Source: an uncultured Eubacterium sp.
GTDB taxonomy: Bacteria > Bacillota > Clostridia > Lachnospirales > Lachnospiraceae
Length of the DNA: 64,000 nucleotides
Assembly: GCA_910577225.1 (NCBI GenBank)
Contig: CAJTMV010000014.1
Span: 1 to 64,000 of the forward strand
Direction: 5' to 3'
The notes beneath the pieces were generated by a model. The model had not been told where the DNA came from. It searched no databases and was given only the letters and a program-made list of their open reading frames with translations. Below are positions 1 to 8,077 of this stretch, piece by piece; position 1 is the first letter of the stretch, and each line of letters starts with the position of its first letter. The position numbers were made by a program, and so were the translations under genes.

Positions 1-5
1 AAAAG

Positions 6-45
6 AATAAGTCTGTAAGCTGTTTTTCTTGCTTACAAACTTATT
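6..45. other. Hairpin upstream of the serpin gene
   Basis: An interrupted inverted repeat: AATAAGT (6-12) pairs with ACTTATT (39-45), and TGTAAGC (14-20) pairs with GCTTACA (31-37), around a T-rich 10-base loop. It ends a few bases before the serpin ribosome site (GAGGAG near 50-55), so it would sit in the leader, or it may be the end of an upstream unit outside the window. There is no clean T-run after it, so I do not call it a terminator. Confidence 0.4.
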
Positions 46-64
46 ATACGAGGAGTATTCGTAT

Positions 65-1297
65 ATGAAAAAGCAATTATGGATCAGGGCGCTGACTTTT
101 TCTCTGGCAGCGGCCTCTGCTGCAGGATATGGAATGTATGTGCAGCCGGCTGGCGGAATTACGAGCGTCGTGGCTAAAGAAACCAAAGCTGACGCACAAG
201 CGGGGATGCAGTCGGTACAGAAGTTTGGATACGATCTGATGGAGCAGTATACTGTGGAAAAAAATCCGGTGCTTTCTCCGGTATCCGCGTATATCATGCT
301 TTCCATGGCTGGCAATGGGGCAAAAGGAGCGACAAAAAAAGAGTTTGAAAAAGTACTGGGCAGCGATCTTTTGTCTGTTTCCAGGGAGCTGACGCGTGCG
401 CTGCCGCAGAAAAAAGACGGGGTAAAGCTGACCGTAGCCAGTTCCGCATGGCTGGACGATCAGTTTGCTCCGAAAAAAGCATGGCTGGACGCGGCAAAAA
501 ACCAGTTCCAGGCGGATGTGTTTGAAGAAGATCTGAGTACGGAAGCAGCCAAAGACAGGCTCAATCGATGGGTCAGCGACCGGACGGGCAATCGGATTCC
601 AAAACTGCTGCATAAGAAAATGGATGCCAGGACAAGACTGGCGCTTGTGAACGCGCTGTATTTTCAGGCAGACTGGCAGCAGCAGTTTCTGCCGGAAGGT
701 ACGTTTGAGGAAAATTTTAAGCTGGATAATGGGAAAACGAAAAAGGCGGAGCTGATGCATCATCGAAATTACAAATGCGGCTATCTGAAAGACGATACGT
801 CGGAGGGAGTCGTACTTCCTTACAAAGACAGCAGTTTTGCGTTTGTGGCGATCCGGCCGTTGAAAGAGGAAAGTATTCGGGACTGGTATGCGTCTTATTC
901 GGCGAAAAAGCTGACGGCGCTGCTAAACGGCAGGGAAACAAAAGACGTAGAGCTGGCGCTTCCGAAATTTGAAATCCGTTGTAAGAAAAAACTCAACGAG
1001 AGTCTGAAGCAATTGGGACTCAGGCAGGCATTTGATGAAAAAAAGGCGAATCTGACGCTGCTTGGGACATCGAAAGATGACGGGAACCTGTTTTTGAGCT
1101 TTGTGCTGCAGGAGTCTGTCATTCGTGTCGCAGAGGAAGGTACGGAGGCCGCGGCTGCCACGATTGGCGGAATTTCCGCAGGTTCGGCGCTGATGCCGGA
1201 TAAGCCGTCCGTTCGTTTTGATCGTTCTTTTTTGTATCTGATCATGGACATGGACGCCGGGACGCCGTTATTTATGGGCATTGTGGATGAGCCGTAA
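65..1297 (+). CDS. Secreted serpin family serine protease inhibitor
   Basis: A 410-residue serpin, which traps serine (sometimes cysteine) proteases by a suicide mechanism. The start at 65 follows a GAGGAG ribosome site; an in-frame ATG at 29 lies inside the leader hairpin and is less likely. The N-terminus has two lysines, then a hydrophobic segment (about residues 6-25), so it is probably exported, perhaps membrane-anchored. The serpin core follows (N-terminal helices, then the NALYF strand motif near residue 196). The reactive-centre hinge EEGTEAAAAT is at 357-366, matching the short-side-chain hinge of inhibitory serpins; the scissile bond should fall in the Gly/Ser/Ala-rich stretch about 8-12 residues later, which would fit elastase-like targets (inference). 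Serpins occur in some gut anaerobes, where they may protect against host or bacterial proteases. Confidence 0.93.
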   Translation: MKKQLWIRALTFSLAAASAAGYGMYVQPAGGITSVVAKETKADAQAGMQSVQKFGYDLMEQYTVEKNPVLSPVSAYIMLSMAGNGAKGATKKEFEKVLGSDLLSVSRELTRALPQKKDGVKLTVASSAWLDDQFAPKKAWLDAAKNQFQADVFEEDLSTEAAKDRLNRWVSDRTGNRIPKLLHKKMDARTRLALVNALYFQADWQQQFLPEGTFEENFKLDNGKTKKAELMHHRNYKCGYLKDDTSEGVVLPYKDSSFAFVAIRPLKEESIRDWYASYSAKKLTALLNGRETKDVELALPKFEIRCKKKLNESLKQLGLRQAFDEKKANLTLLGTSKDDGNLFLSFVLQESVIRVAEEGTEAAAATIGGISAGSALMPDKPSVRFDRSFLYLIMDMDAGTPLFMGIVDEP

Positions 1298-1302
1298 ATC
1301 GT

Positions 1303-1575
1303 ATGACAGCAGAAAGTATTATCAGGCAGGTAACGGATATATGCAGGTCGTGCGGTGTGAAGCATCTGGCGCTTTTTGGCTCTTATGCAAAGGGAACATG
1401 GACGAAATACAGCGATATGGATTTTATCGTATCGGGAGTTCCGGATATGGACGAACTGGAAGAGCGTATCGATGCGATCGATACGCTGACAAAGATCGAT
1501 CTGTTTGAATATGAACGATGTGAAAATCGTTTTCTGAAAGAGGATATGAAGCGTTATGCAAGGAAAATCTATTAA
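1303..1575 (+). CDS. Minimal nucleotidyltransferase (MNT-type) domain protein
   Basis: A 90-residue protein with the polymerase-beta-like nucleotidyltransferase fold and little else. The GSYAKG motif (residues 26-31) is followed by SDMDF, giving acidic residues D38 and D40, and D66 in KIDLF completes the usual metal-binding triad. Such small proteins usually pair with a HEPN-domain partner encoded just downstream; several MNT/HEPN pairs act as toxin-antitoxin modules in which the MNT modifies the HEPN RNase. The start lies 5 bases after the serpin stop, so it may be co-transcribed. The expected partner is broken here (see 1556-1660), so this may be an orphan. The substrate is unknown. Confidence 0.75.
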   Translation: MTAESIIRQVTDICRSCGVKHLALFGSYAKGTWTKYSDMDFIVSGVPDMDELEERIDAIDTLTKIDLFEYERCENRFLKEDMKRYARKIY

Positions 1576-1660
1576 CAGATACAACAGTTTTTGCAAAAGC
1601 ATTGAAAATTTAAATTTTCTGTCATCAATCACAGGTATTATGATCAGATGGCGGAATTAA
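1556..1660 (+). pseudogene. Probable remnant of the HEPN partner of the nucleotidyltransferase
   Basis: A 34-codon frame starts at ATG 1556 inside the 3' end of the nucleotidyltransferase gene, the overlap typical of MNT/HEPN pairs. Its beginning (KSINRYNSFCKSIENLNF) resembles the first helix of HEPN-type nucleotidyltransferase-substrate-binding proteins, from memory of the family. It stops after 34 residues, whereas the family is usually about 130. A second short frame, offset by a frameshift, runs from 1636 to 1707. I read this as a deleted and frameshifted partner, but the similarity rests on one short segment. Confidence 0.35.
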
Positions 1661-1809
1661 GAACACGGGTATTTTCTTATTATTGTAATGATGAAACGGA
1701 AGAATGAAAGCAGGGCGTCAGGCGCCGTCAAAGAGGTTTTCAGAATGGAAAAAAGAAGGGAGATGTTTCTATTTCGTATACCATCAGTTATTTTACAAAA
1801 CCGGACAGG

Positions 1810-3402
1810 GTGCAGACGGTGAGCGCTGAGCGGGGCGAGAGTCTGCTGGATGTCTTAAGAAAGCGGCAGGCCGCGCCGGCAGCTGACTGTAACGGTACCG
1901 GCAGCTGTGGAAAATGCAGGGTACGGATTGTCGAAGGGGATGTGCCCATATCCGGTCCGGACCGGCAGTTTCTGACCAGTCAGGAGCTGGCGCAGGGATA
2001 TCGTCTGGCATGCAGGTGCAAAGTTTTGGATCATCTGACGGTCTGCGTCCCAGAGCCTGGGATGCCGATCCAGTCAGTCGGTCTGGAACAGACGCCGGCA
2101 GACGGGGATGGAAAAAGAGAAAGCTGTCAGGAACATCCGAAGCAGGCGCAGCGTCAGAAGGAGTATTCCATTGCCGTCGACCTTGGCAGTACGACGCTGG
2201 CCGCTGTGCTGACAGACCGGGAGGGAAATGTTCTGGCGCAGTCGACAGCCGTAAATTCGCAGCGGGCGTATGGGGCGGATGTGCTTTCACGCATACAGGC
2301 GTCGAACGAAGGAAAGCGTGATCTGTTAAAAGCATGTATCTGCCGCGATCTGGAACAGATGTTTCAGACACTCGTTTGCAGCCAGCAGAAGCAGATACAA
2401 ATTCAGCGGATCGCAATTGCGGCAAATACGACGATGCTGCATTTACTGCGTGGTTATTCGTGCGAAAGACTGGGACAGGCGCCGTTTGAACCGGTCAATT
2501 TAAATCTGGAATGTCTGGACTATGGACAGCTGTTCGCTCCGGTAGCAGGATGCGAGGACAGCAAAGTGTATTTACTTCCGGGAATGTCTGCGTTTCTTGG
2601 AGCGGATATTACGGCAGGACTTTTCAGCAGCGGATTCTGGCAGACCGGAAAACAAGAACCTGCAATATTTATCGATCTTGGAACGAACGGAGAGCTTGCC
2701 TATGGCAGCCGGGATGGATTTGTAACGGCGTCGACCGCAGCCGGGCCAGCTTTTGAAGGAGGACGGTTAAGCTGCGGAGTACCGGGTATCCCGGGCGCTA
2801 TCTGTAATGTCTCTTATTTGTATCACAGAGTCCGTATCCGCACGATCGGTCAGAAAAAACCATGCGGGATCTGCGGAACCGGCGCGATGGAGGCAGTGGC
2901 GGCGCTGCTTTCGGAAGGGCAGATGGATGCAGACGGGTTACTTGCGCCAGAGCTGTTTACGAACGGGATGGAGCTGGCAAAGAGGGAGGATGGCAGTCCG
3001 CTCTGTCTGACGCAGGCGGATATTCGGGAAATACAGATGGCAAAAGCTGCGATTCGGGCCGGACTTTGCGTATTGCAAAAAAGATATCAGGAAGAATTTG
3101 ATCCGGCCAGACAGATACCAGTGAACCGGATCCTTTTGGCCGGAGGATTCGGATATTATCTTTCTGCAGAAACGGCCGTTTCTATCGGTCTGTTTGCTCC
3201 CGAATGGAAAGAAAAGATCGTACTGTGTGCGAATACGAGCTTAAAAGGCGCGATCGCGTATTTAACCGATCCTTCCTGCGCGCAGCAGCTGGAGCAGATC
3301 CGTAAAAAAAATCGAACGATCCGGCTGGAGGACGATGCGGATTTTCAGACCATGTATATGGAGCAGATGCGTTTTCCTGACAGGGCGAAATCATCAGGAT
3401 AA
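1810..3402 (+). CDS. 2Fe-2S ferredoxin/ASKHA-domain protein (RACo-like, DUF4445)
   Basis: A 530-residue protein of the reductive-activator-of-corrinoid type, which uses a 2Fe-2S cluster and an ASKHA ATPase domain to return corrinoid proteins to the active Co(I) state. A plant-type ferredoxin cluster motif is near the N-terminus (C27, C33, C36, and a CRC near residue 73). The central part has actin-like phosphate loops (VDLGSTTLAAVL, FIDLGTNGE) and the C-terminal part the AGGFG nucleotide-site motif. The start is uncertain. GTG 1810 is used here, but the same frame is open upstream and reads ISYTISYF from ATT 1771, which resembles the missing first ferredoxin strand and follows an AAGGGAG site at about 8 bases. 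No methyltransferase or corrinoid protein is adjacent, so its partner is unknown. Confidence 0.85.
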   Translation: MQTVSAERGESLLDVLRKRQAAPAADCNGTGSCGKCRVRIVEGDVPISGPDRQFLTSQELAQGYRLACRCKVLDHLTVCVPEPGMPIQSVGLEQTPADGDGKRESCQEHPKQAQRQKEYSIAVDLGSTTLAAVLTDREGNVLAQSTAVNSQRAYGADVLSRIQASNEGKRDLLKACICRDLEQMFQTLVCSQQKQIQIQRIAIAANTTMLHLLRGYSCERLGQAPFEPVNLNLECLDYGQLFAPVAGCEDSKVYLLPGMSAFLGADITAGLFSSGFWQTGKQEPAIFIDLGTNGELAYGSRDGFVTASTAAGPAFEGGRLSCGVPGIPGAICNVSYLYHRVRIRTIGQKKPCGICGTGAMEAVAALLSEGQMDADGLLAPELFTNGMELAKREDGSPLCLTQADIREIQMAKAAIRAGLCVLQKRYQEEFDPARQIPVNRILLAGGFGYYLSAETAVSIGLFAPEWKEKIVLCANTSLKGAIAYLTDPSCAQQLEQIRKKNRTIRLEDDADFQTMYMEQMRFPDRAKSSG

Positions 3403-4122
3403 CAGTTTTTTCAGCTTTTCGAGTCTGCCATCCGGAATGATATACGTGCTGTCTGGCCGTCCGGTCCATGTCGGGGAAAGTCCGGAATGGAGATAGACAG
3501 AGTCGATGCCGTACGCATTCGCGCCTGCGATATCCGTATACGGATCGTTACCGATCATCAGTGCGCTGCTTTTTTCTACCTGGTATCGTTCAGACAGTAT
3601 CTGAAAAAAATGCGGGTCCGGTTTTTTGCATTCTTCCGTTGAAGAGATGACGATGGCGTCAAACAGATCTGTAATGCCAAGCAGCTGCAGTTCGGGCAGC
3701 GTAAATGCTGCCTGCGCGTTGGTAAGAAGACAGATATGTCTGCCCTGTGCCTTTAGCTGCCGCAGGGTTTCCCGTACGCCTGGATACAGTCGCAGGTACG
3801 TCCTTGACATGGTTCGAAAAAACAGGGCGGTTTCCATCGTCAGTTCTTTGGACGCCCGGATCCCCCGGCGGCTGTAGAGGCGTTCAAAAACGGTTTCCAG
3901 ACGGATATCGACAGCTGTATACTGCGGATGCCGCAGGACGGTCTGGCGTATCGTTTCCTGTACGAGCAGCCGGTATTCCTTTTTTAGACTCCATGGAGTA
4001 TAGGCCGCTCCATGAGAGCCGTACCAGACGGCCAGCAGTTTCCACAATTCTTTTTTGGATTCGTCGGTATGGATATCCGCCAGTGTTCCGTACAGGTCAA
4101 AGATAAGATGTTGATAGTGCAT
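3394..4122 (-). CDS. HAD-superfamily hydrolase (YjjG/Gph-like phosphatase)
   Basis: A 242-residue haloacid-dehalogenase phosphatase of the subfamily with an inserted helical cap. Motif I is at the N-terminus (FDLYGTLAD; the Asp after Phe is the nucleophile), motif II is the LLTNA segment near residue 137, then the conserved Lys in KKPDP, and motif IV is IGNDPYTDIAGA. The substrate cannot be read from sequence; relatives act on nucleoside monophosphates or phosphoglycolate. It follows the AraC-type gene by 3 bases, and its ribosome site (GAAAGGA) lies within that gene's end, so the two are co-transcribed. Its 3' end overlaps the convergent ferredoxin/ASKHA gene by 9 bases. Confidence 0.88.
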   Translation of the reverse strand: MHYQHLIFDLYGTLADIHTDESKKELWKLLAVWYGSHGAAYTPWSLKKEYRLLVQETIRQTVLRHPQYTAVDIRLETVFERLYSRRGIRASKELTMETALFFRTMSRTYLRLYPGVRETLRQLKAQGRHICLLTNAQAAFTLPELQLLGITDLFDAIVISSTEECKKPDPHFFQILSERYQVEKSSALMIGNDPYTDIAGANAYGIDSVYLHSGLSPTWTGRPDSTYIIPDGRLEKLKKLLS

Positions 4123-4125
4123 CGG

Positions 4126-5025
4126 TCAGGTTCCTTTCTCGTTGTTTTTTAACAGGGTATTTCGGTATGCGCTCGGCGTAATGTGATACTTTTTTTTAAA
4201 GCTCCGGTTAAAATAAGACAGATTTTCAAATCCGACTTCCTGTGATATGGACAGTACGCTGGAATCTGAGGCCAGCAGCAGTCTTGCCGCCATCATCAGA
4301 CGGTAATCGTTCAGATATTCAATAAAAGACATACCCATCGCGTTTTTAAAATATTTCATAAAATGCGACTGACTGTAATCGCAATAAGTCGCCATATCCT
4401 TTATCGTAATGCGTTCCTGAAAGTGATTTTCCACATATTTGATAATGATTTTGAGCTTTTCCAGAGTAGTCAGCGCCTTTTTGGGAGCGGCAGCGATCTT
4501 CTGGTCCCGAAACAGTTCATAAAAAAGTCCAAACAGACAGCTTTTGATGTAAAGCTGGCAGGCATGCGGAAACGTCTTGCAGATTTCGTCCGCCTGATCG
4601 AGCCAGTATGCGATTTTTGTGTATTTGGCGTCCATGGGCGTATAAATGTTTTGGATAAGCATATGCGAATGGCGCAGCGGAGCGAAAAAATCCAGAGTAC
4701 AGCTGTCGTGAATCTTTGATTCCAGCATATTCAGGTCAAAGATGATGTTTTCATATTCCATACGGCTGTCTTCCTGCTGGGAGATACCGTGCAGCTGTCC
4801 GGGAGCGATAAAAATAATATCGCCTGTTTTTACCGGTTCAGAAGCAAGATCGATCGATACGATGCCGCATCCTTTTTTGATATAAATAATTTCCATCTCC
4901 AGATGCCAGTGCAGAGGCACGGACGAAAAGTCCTGCGGAATACAGCAAAGATACGTATTGTAAGGGAAGGAAGCGTCAAAGTGATTTTTCTTCTCCTGAT
5001 AATTTTCAAATTCCAGTATATTCAT
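4126..5025 (-). CDS. AraC-family transcriptional regulator with cupin sensor domain
   Basis: A 299-residue regulator. The N-terminal half is a cupin-like effector domain (HWHLEMEIIYIKKG, then a glycine-rich turn and PGQLHGI). The C-terminal about 100 residues carry the two AraC helix-turn-helices (IKDMATYCDYSQSHFMKYFK, then SISQEVGFENLSYFNRSFKKKYHITPSAYR). I chose ATG 5025 because GGAG sits 11 bases upstream and the length fits the family. A longer frame begins at 5127 but has no ribosome site. It is divergent from glycogen phosphorylase, so it could regulate that gene and a sugar response, but this rests only on position. Confidence 0.88.
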   Translation of the reverse strand: MNILEFENYQEKKNHFDASFPYNTYLCCIPQDFSSVPLHWHLEMEIIYIKKGCGIVSIDLASEPVKTGDIIFIAPGQLHGISQQEDSRMEYENIIFDLNMLESKIHDSCTLDFFAPLRHSHMLIQNIYTPMDAKYTKIAYWLDQADEICKTFPHACQLYIKSCLFGLFYELFRDQKIAAAPKKALTTLEKLKIIIKYVENHFQERITIKDMATYCDYSQSHFMKYFKNAMGMSFIEYLNDYRLMMAARLLLASDSSVLSISQEVGFENLSYFNRSFKKKYHITPSAYRNTLLKNNEKGT

Positions 5026-5211
5026 ATGTACAAAGACTCCGTAACAATGTGCGCTTCTGGCAACGATTTTTTCAAATTGATAGAATTGTACCATATCATC
5101 ATAGGATATTGCAAGAATAATATCCATGATCTGACATATAATACACTCATCGACAGGAACAAAAAGAACAGAATAAGAACATCATCATAAAAATTCGGGA
5201 GGAATCACACA

Positions 5212-7470
5212 ATGACAGCAAACGAATACGTAAAATCCCGCTTCGGCCGGTATATGGACGAATGCACAAACGAAGAGATCTATACGGCTCTTTTGGAATA
5301 CGTAAAGGAACAGGCAAAAGGAAAAGAAAGCAATCAGGGGAAGAAAAAACTGTATTATATTTCCGCGGAATTTCTGATTGGAAAACTTTTATCCAACAAT
5401 CTGATCAATCTTGGATTATATGAAGAAGTCAGTCAGGAACTTGAAAAATGCGGAAAATCCCTTGCAGAAATCGAAGAAATCGAACTGGAACCGTCTTTGG
5501 GCAACGGCGGTCTTGGCCGGCTGGCTGCATGCTTTTTGGATTCGATTGCAACGCTCGGCTTAAACGGGGACGGCGTGGGCTTAAATTATCATCTTGGATT
5601 ATTCCGTCAGGTATTTGAAAATAACCTTCAGAAAGAAGAGCCAAATCCATGGATTACGCCGCAGTCCTGGCTGACCAAAACGGATAAGACATATAAGATT
5701 CACTTTGGCGGATTTGCCGTACAGTCCAGAATGTATGATATCGACGTCGCAGGATACGACAACCGTACGACAAAGCTGCATTTATTTGATGTGGAATCCG
5801 TAGACGAATCTCTGGTACAGGATGGCATTTACTTTGACAAATCCCAGTACGCAAAGAACCTGACGCTGTTTTTATATCCGGACGACAGTGATGAGAGCGG
5901 CCGTCTGCTGCGTGTGTACCAGCAGTATTTTATGGTATCAAACGCTGCGAGACTGATTCTGGATGAATGTGCGCAAAAAGGCTCCAACATGTATGATCTT
6001 GCAGACTATGCAGTCATTCAGATCAACGATACGCATCCGACCATGGTCATTCCGGAGCTGATCCGTCTGTTAATGGAACGCGGTCTTGTGATGGATGAGG
6101 CGATCGAGGTTGTATCTAAGACATGCGCTTATACAAACCACACGATTCTTGCAGAAGCGCTGGAAAAATGGCCGATGCACTTTATGCAGCAGGCAGTTCC
6201 GCATCTGGTGCCGATTATTTATGAGCTGAACAACAAGGTAAATAAAAAATTCAACGATCCGTCGGTAGCGATTATCAACGGCGATAACTGTGTATGCATG
6301 GCGCATATCGATATCCATTATGGCATCAGTGTCAACGGCGTGGCAGCACTGCATACGGATATATTAAAAGATACCGAGCTTCATAATTTCTACAAGCTGT
6401 ATCCGGAAAAGTTTAATAATAAGACAAACGGCATTACGTTCCGCCGCTGGCTGTTATACTGCAATCCGCAGCTGACCTCGCTGATTGAGGAACTGATTGG
6501 ACCGGGCTTTAAAAAAGATGCCATGGAACTGGAAAAACTGGCTGATTTTGTGAATGACGATGCGGTACTCGAGAAACTGCTGGCCATCAAAGAGGCAAGA
6601 AAAATCGTGCTGCGTGATTTCTTAAAACATACGCAGAACATCGATATTAACGCAGATTCTGTATTTGATATTCAGGTAAAACGTCTGCATGAATACAAAC
6701 GTCAGCAGATGAATACATTATATGTGATTCACAAGTATTTTGAGATCCGGGCAGGCAAAAAACCGCAGCGTCCGATTACCGTATTTTTCGGCGCAAAGGC
6801 AGCTCCGGCGTATACGATCGCAAAAGATATTATTCATCTGATCCTGTGTCTGTCAGAGATTATAAACAATGACCCGCAGGTAAGTCCGTATCTGAAAGTC
6901 GTTATGGTAGAAAACTATAATGTAACGCTGGCTGAAAAACTGATTCCTGCCTGCGATATTTCCGAGCAGATTTCACTGGCCTCAAAAGAAGCGTCCGGAA
7001 CGAGCAATATGAAGTTTATGTTAAACGGCGCGGTAACGCTTGGCACAAAAGACGGTGCAAACGTAGAAATCGCTGAACTCGTCGGCGAAGATAATATATT
7101 TACGTTCGGTGAGGAAAGCCAGACGGTGATCGATCGTTATGCAAGAGCAGATTATGTGTCCAGAGAATACTATGAAAACGACGAGGATATCAAAAAAGCC
7201 GTAGACTTTATTGTCAGCGATGAAATGAAGGCTGTCGGATGCGCAGAGAATCTGGAGAGACTTTACAACGAACTGCTGAACAAAGACTGGTTTATGACGT
7301 TCCCGGATTTCAGAGATTATGTAAAGACCAGGGACGAGGCGCTCGCAGCATACGAAGACCGCAAAGCATGGGCGAAGATGATGCTTGTCAATATCAGCAA
7401 GGCCGGATTCTTTTCCGCAGACCGCACGATCGAACAGTATAACGATGAGATTTGGAAATTAGAAAAATAA
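5212..7470 (+). CDS. glgP: Glycogen/maltodextrin phosphorylase
   Basis: A 752-residue alpha-glucan phosphorylase (GT35), which releases glucose 1-phosphate from alpha-1,4-glucan ends in the cytoplasm. It has the ELEPSLGNGGLGRLAACFLDS N-terminal signature and the pyridoxal-phosphate site EASGTSNMKF with the Schiff-base lysine at K601, followed by GTKDGANVEI. The length is slightly short for the family, with no sign of the long regulatory N-terminus of animal enzymes. A GGGAGGA ribosome site precedes the start. It is monocistronic, with a strong terminator at 7488. Together with the glucanotransferase and maltodextrin-type transporter 3.6 kb downstream, it makes a coherent starch/glycogen use set. 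Confidence 0.97.
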   Translation: MTANEYVKSRFGRYMDECTNEEIYTALLEYVKEQAKGKESNQGKKKLYYISAEFLIGKLLSNNLINLGLYEEVSQELEKCGKSLAEIEEIELEPSLGNGGLGRLAACFLDSIATLGLNGDGVGLNYHLGLFRQVFENNLQKEEPNPWITPQSWLTKTDKTYKIHFGGFAVQSRMYDIDVAGYDNRTTKLHLFDVESVDESLVQDGIYFDKSQYAKNLTLFLYPDDSDESGRLLRVYQQYFMVSNAARLILDECAQKGSNMYDLADYAVIQINDTHPTMVIPELIRLLMERGLVMDEAIEVVSKTCAYTNHTILAEALEKWPMHFMQQAVPHLVPIIYELNNKVNKKFNDPSVAIINGDNCVCMAHIDIHYGISVNGVAALHTDILKDTELHNFYKLYPEKFNNKTNGITFRRWLLYCNPQLTSLIEELIGPGFKKDAMELEKLADFVNDDAVLEKLLAIKEARKIVLRDFLKHTQNIDINADSVFDIQVKRLHEYKRQQMNTLYVIHKYFEIRAGKKPQRPITVFFGAKAAPAYTIAKDIIHLILCLSEIINNDPQVSPYLKVVMVENYNVTLAEKLIPACDISEQISLASKEASGTSNMKFMLNGAVTLGTKDGANVEIAELVGEDNIFTFGEESQTVIDRYARADYVSREYYENDEDIKKAVDFIVSDEMKAVGCAENLERLYNELLNKDWFMTFPDFRDYVKTRDEALAAYEDRKAWAKMMLVNISKAGFFSADRTIEQYNDEIWKLEK

Positions 7471-7487
7471 GAACAGAGAGATGTTTC

Positions 7488-7529
7488 ACACCCGGTCAGA
7501 CAGGGAATTGTCTGGCTGGGTGTTTTTTT
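7488..7529 (+). terminator. Rho-independent terminator of glgP
   Basis: Arms 7488-7502 and 7509-7523 form a 15-bp stem (two G-U pairs) around a 6-base loop, followed by a run of seven T. It lies 17 bases after the glgP stop. Confidence 0.9.
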
Positions 7530-7578
7530 ATCTGGCTGGTCCCATGCAGGGGATCAGTCATTTTATTTTTCGTATCAG

Positions 7579-7636
7579 GTTGACAGATGCTTACCAGTGT
7601 GCTATAGTATCCATATAAGGTTGACAAACGCCAACC
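7579..7636 (+). promoter_or_regulatory. Twin operator-like dyads for the BlaI-type repressor
   Basis: Two related 18-bp sequences at 7579-7596 and 7619-7636, offset by 40 bp (about four helical turns). Both begin GGTTGACA and end ACC; the second is a good dyad (GGTTG...CAACC). One covers the -35, the other lies just past the expected start point. This is the layout expected for autorepression by the BlaI/MecI-family protein encoded next; binding itself is inferred. Confidence 0.6.
7580..7608 (+). promoter_or_regulatory. Sigma-A promoter of the BlaI/BlaR1-like pair
   Basis: TTGACA (7580-7585), a 17-base spacer and TATAGT (7603-7608), about 80 bases before the repressor start. The -35 is part of the first operator-like dyad, so a bound repressor would block polymerase. 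Confidence 0.8.
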
Positions 7637-7688
7637 ATACAAATGGTAACCGGTAATCAGGAGGAGAGAAAGGAGGAGGAACGTATAG

Positions 7689-8060
7689 ATGAAAAGCAGG
7701 TTAACCGATGCGGAATGGAAGGTTATGGCGGTCCTGTGGGAAAAATCGCCCAGAACGATGATGGAAATCACCAATCTGTTAAAAGAAGAAACCGGCTGGA
7801 CCAAATATACGGTAATGTCTTTTTTAAAGCGGATGGAAGAAAAGGGAGCCGTACATTATGAAGATGGCGGCAGGGCAAAACGGTACTATGCAGATTGGAA
7901 AAGAGAAGACGTGGAAATACAGGAAACGGAGGATTTTCTAAATAAAGTATTTTATGGGAAAATTGGATTGATGCTCAATGCGATGGTGCAGCAGAAGGCT
8001 TTGTCACAGCAGGAATTAGACGAACTTTCGAAGATTCTGCAGGAAAATGAAACTGACTGA
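7689..8060 (+). CDS. BlaI/MecI-family transcriptional repressor
   Basis: A 123-residue winged-helix repressor. The N-terminal domain reads LTDAEWKVMAVLWEKSPRTM, then the recognition helix WTKYTVMSFLKRMEEKGAVHY, as in BlaI/MecI, followed by a short dimerisation domain (residues about 80-123). These dimers repress their own operon and are cleaved by, or respond to, the BlaR1-type membrane protease encoded next. The ribosome site (AGGAGGA) is strong, and the downstream gene begins 18 bases after its stop. No beta-lactamase is nearby, so the regulated trait may not be drug resistance. Confidence 0.93.
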   Translation: MKSRLTDAEWKVMAVLWEKSPRTMMEITNLLKEETGWTKYTVMSFLKRMEEKGAVHYEDGGRAKRYYADWKREDVEIQETEDFLNKVFYGKIGLMLNAMVQQKALSQQELDELSKILQENETD

Positions 8061-8077
8061 GAGTGGAGGGGAGAACG

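Noticed and set aside
895..1632. A 245-codon minus-strand frame across the serpin 3' end and nucleotidyltransferase
   Set aside because: It overlaps two genes with recognisable motifs and has no recognisable domain or start signal.
5109..5142. TTGCAA and TATAAT upstream of glgP considered as a promoter
   Set aside because: The spacing is 22 bases and no other -35 fits, so I do not call it.
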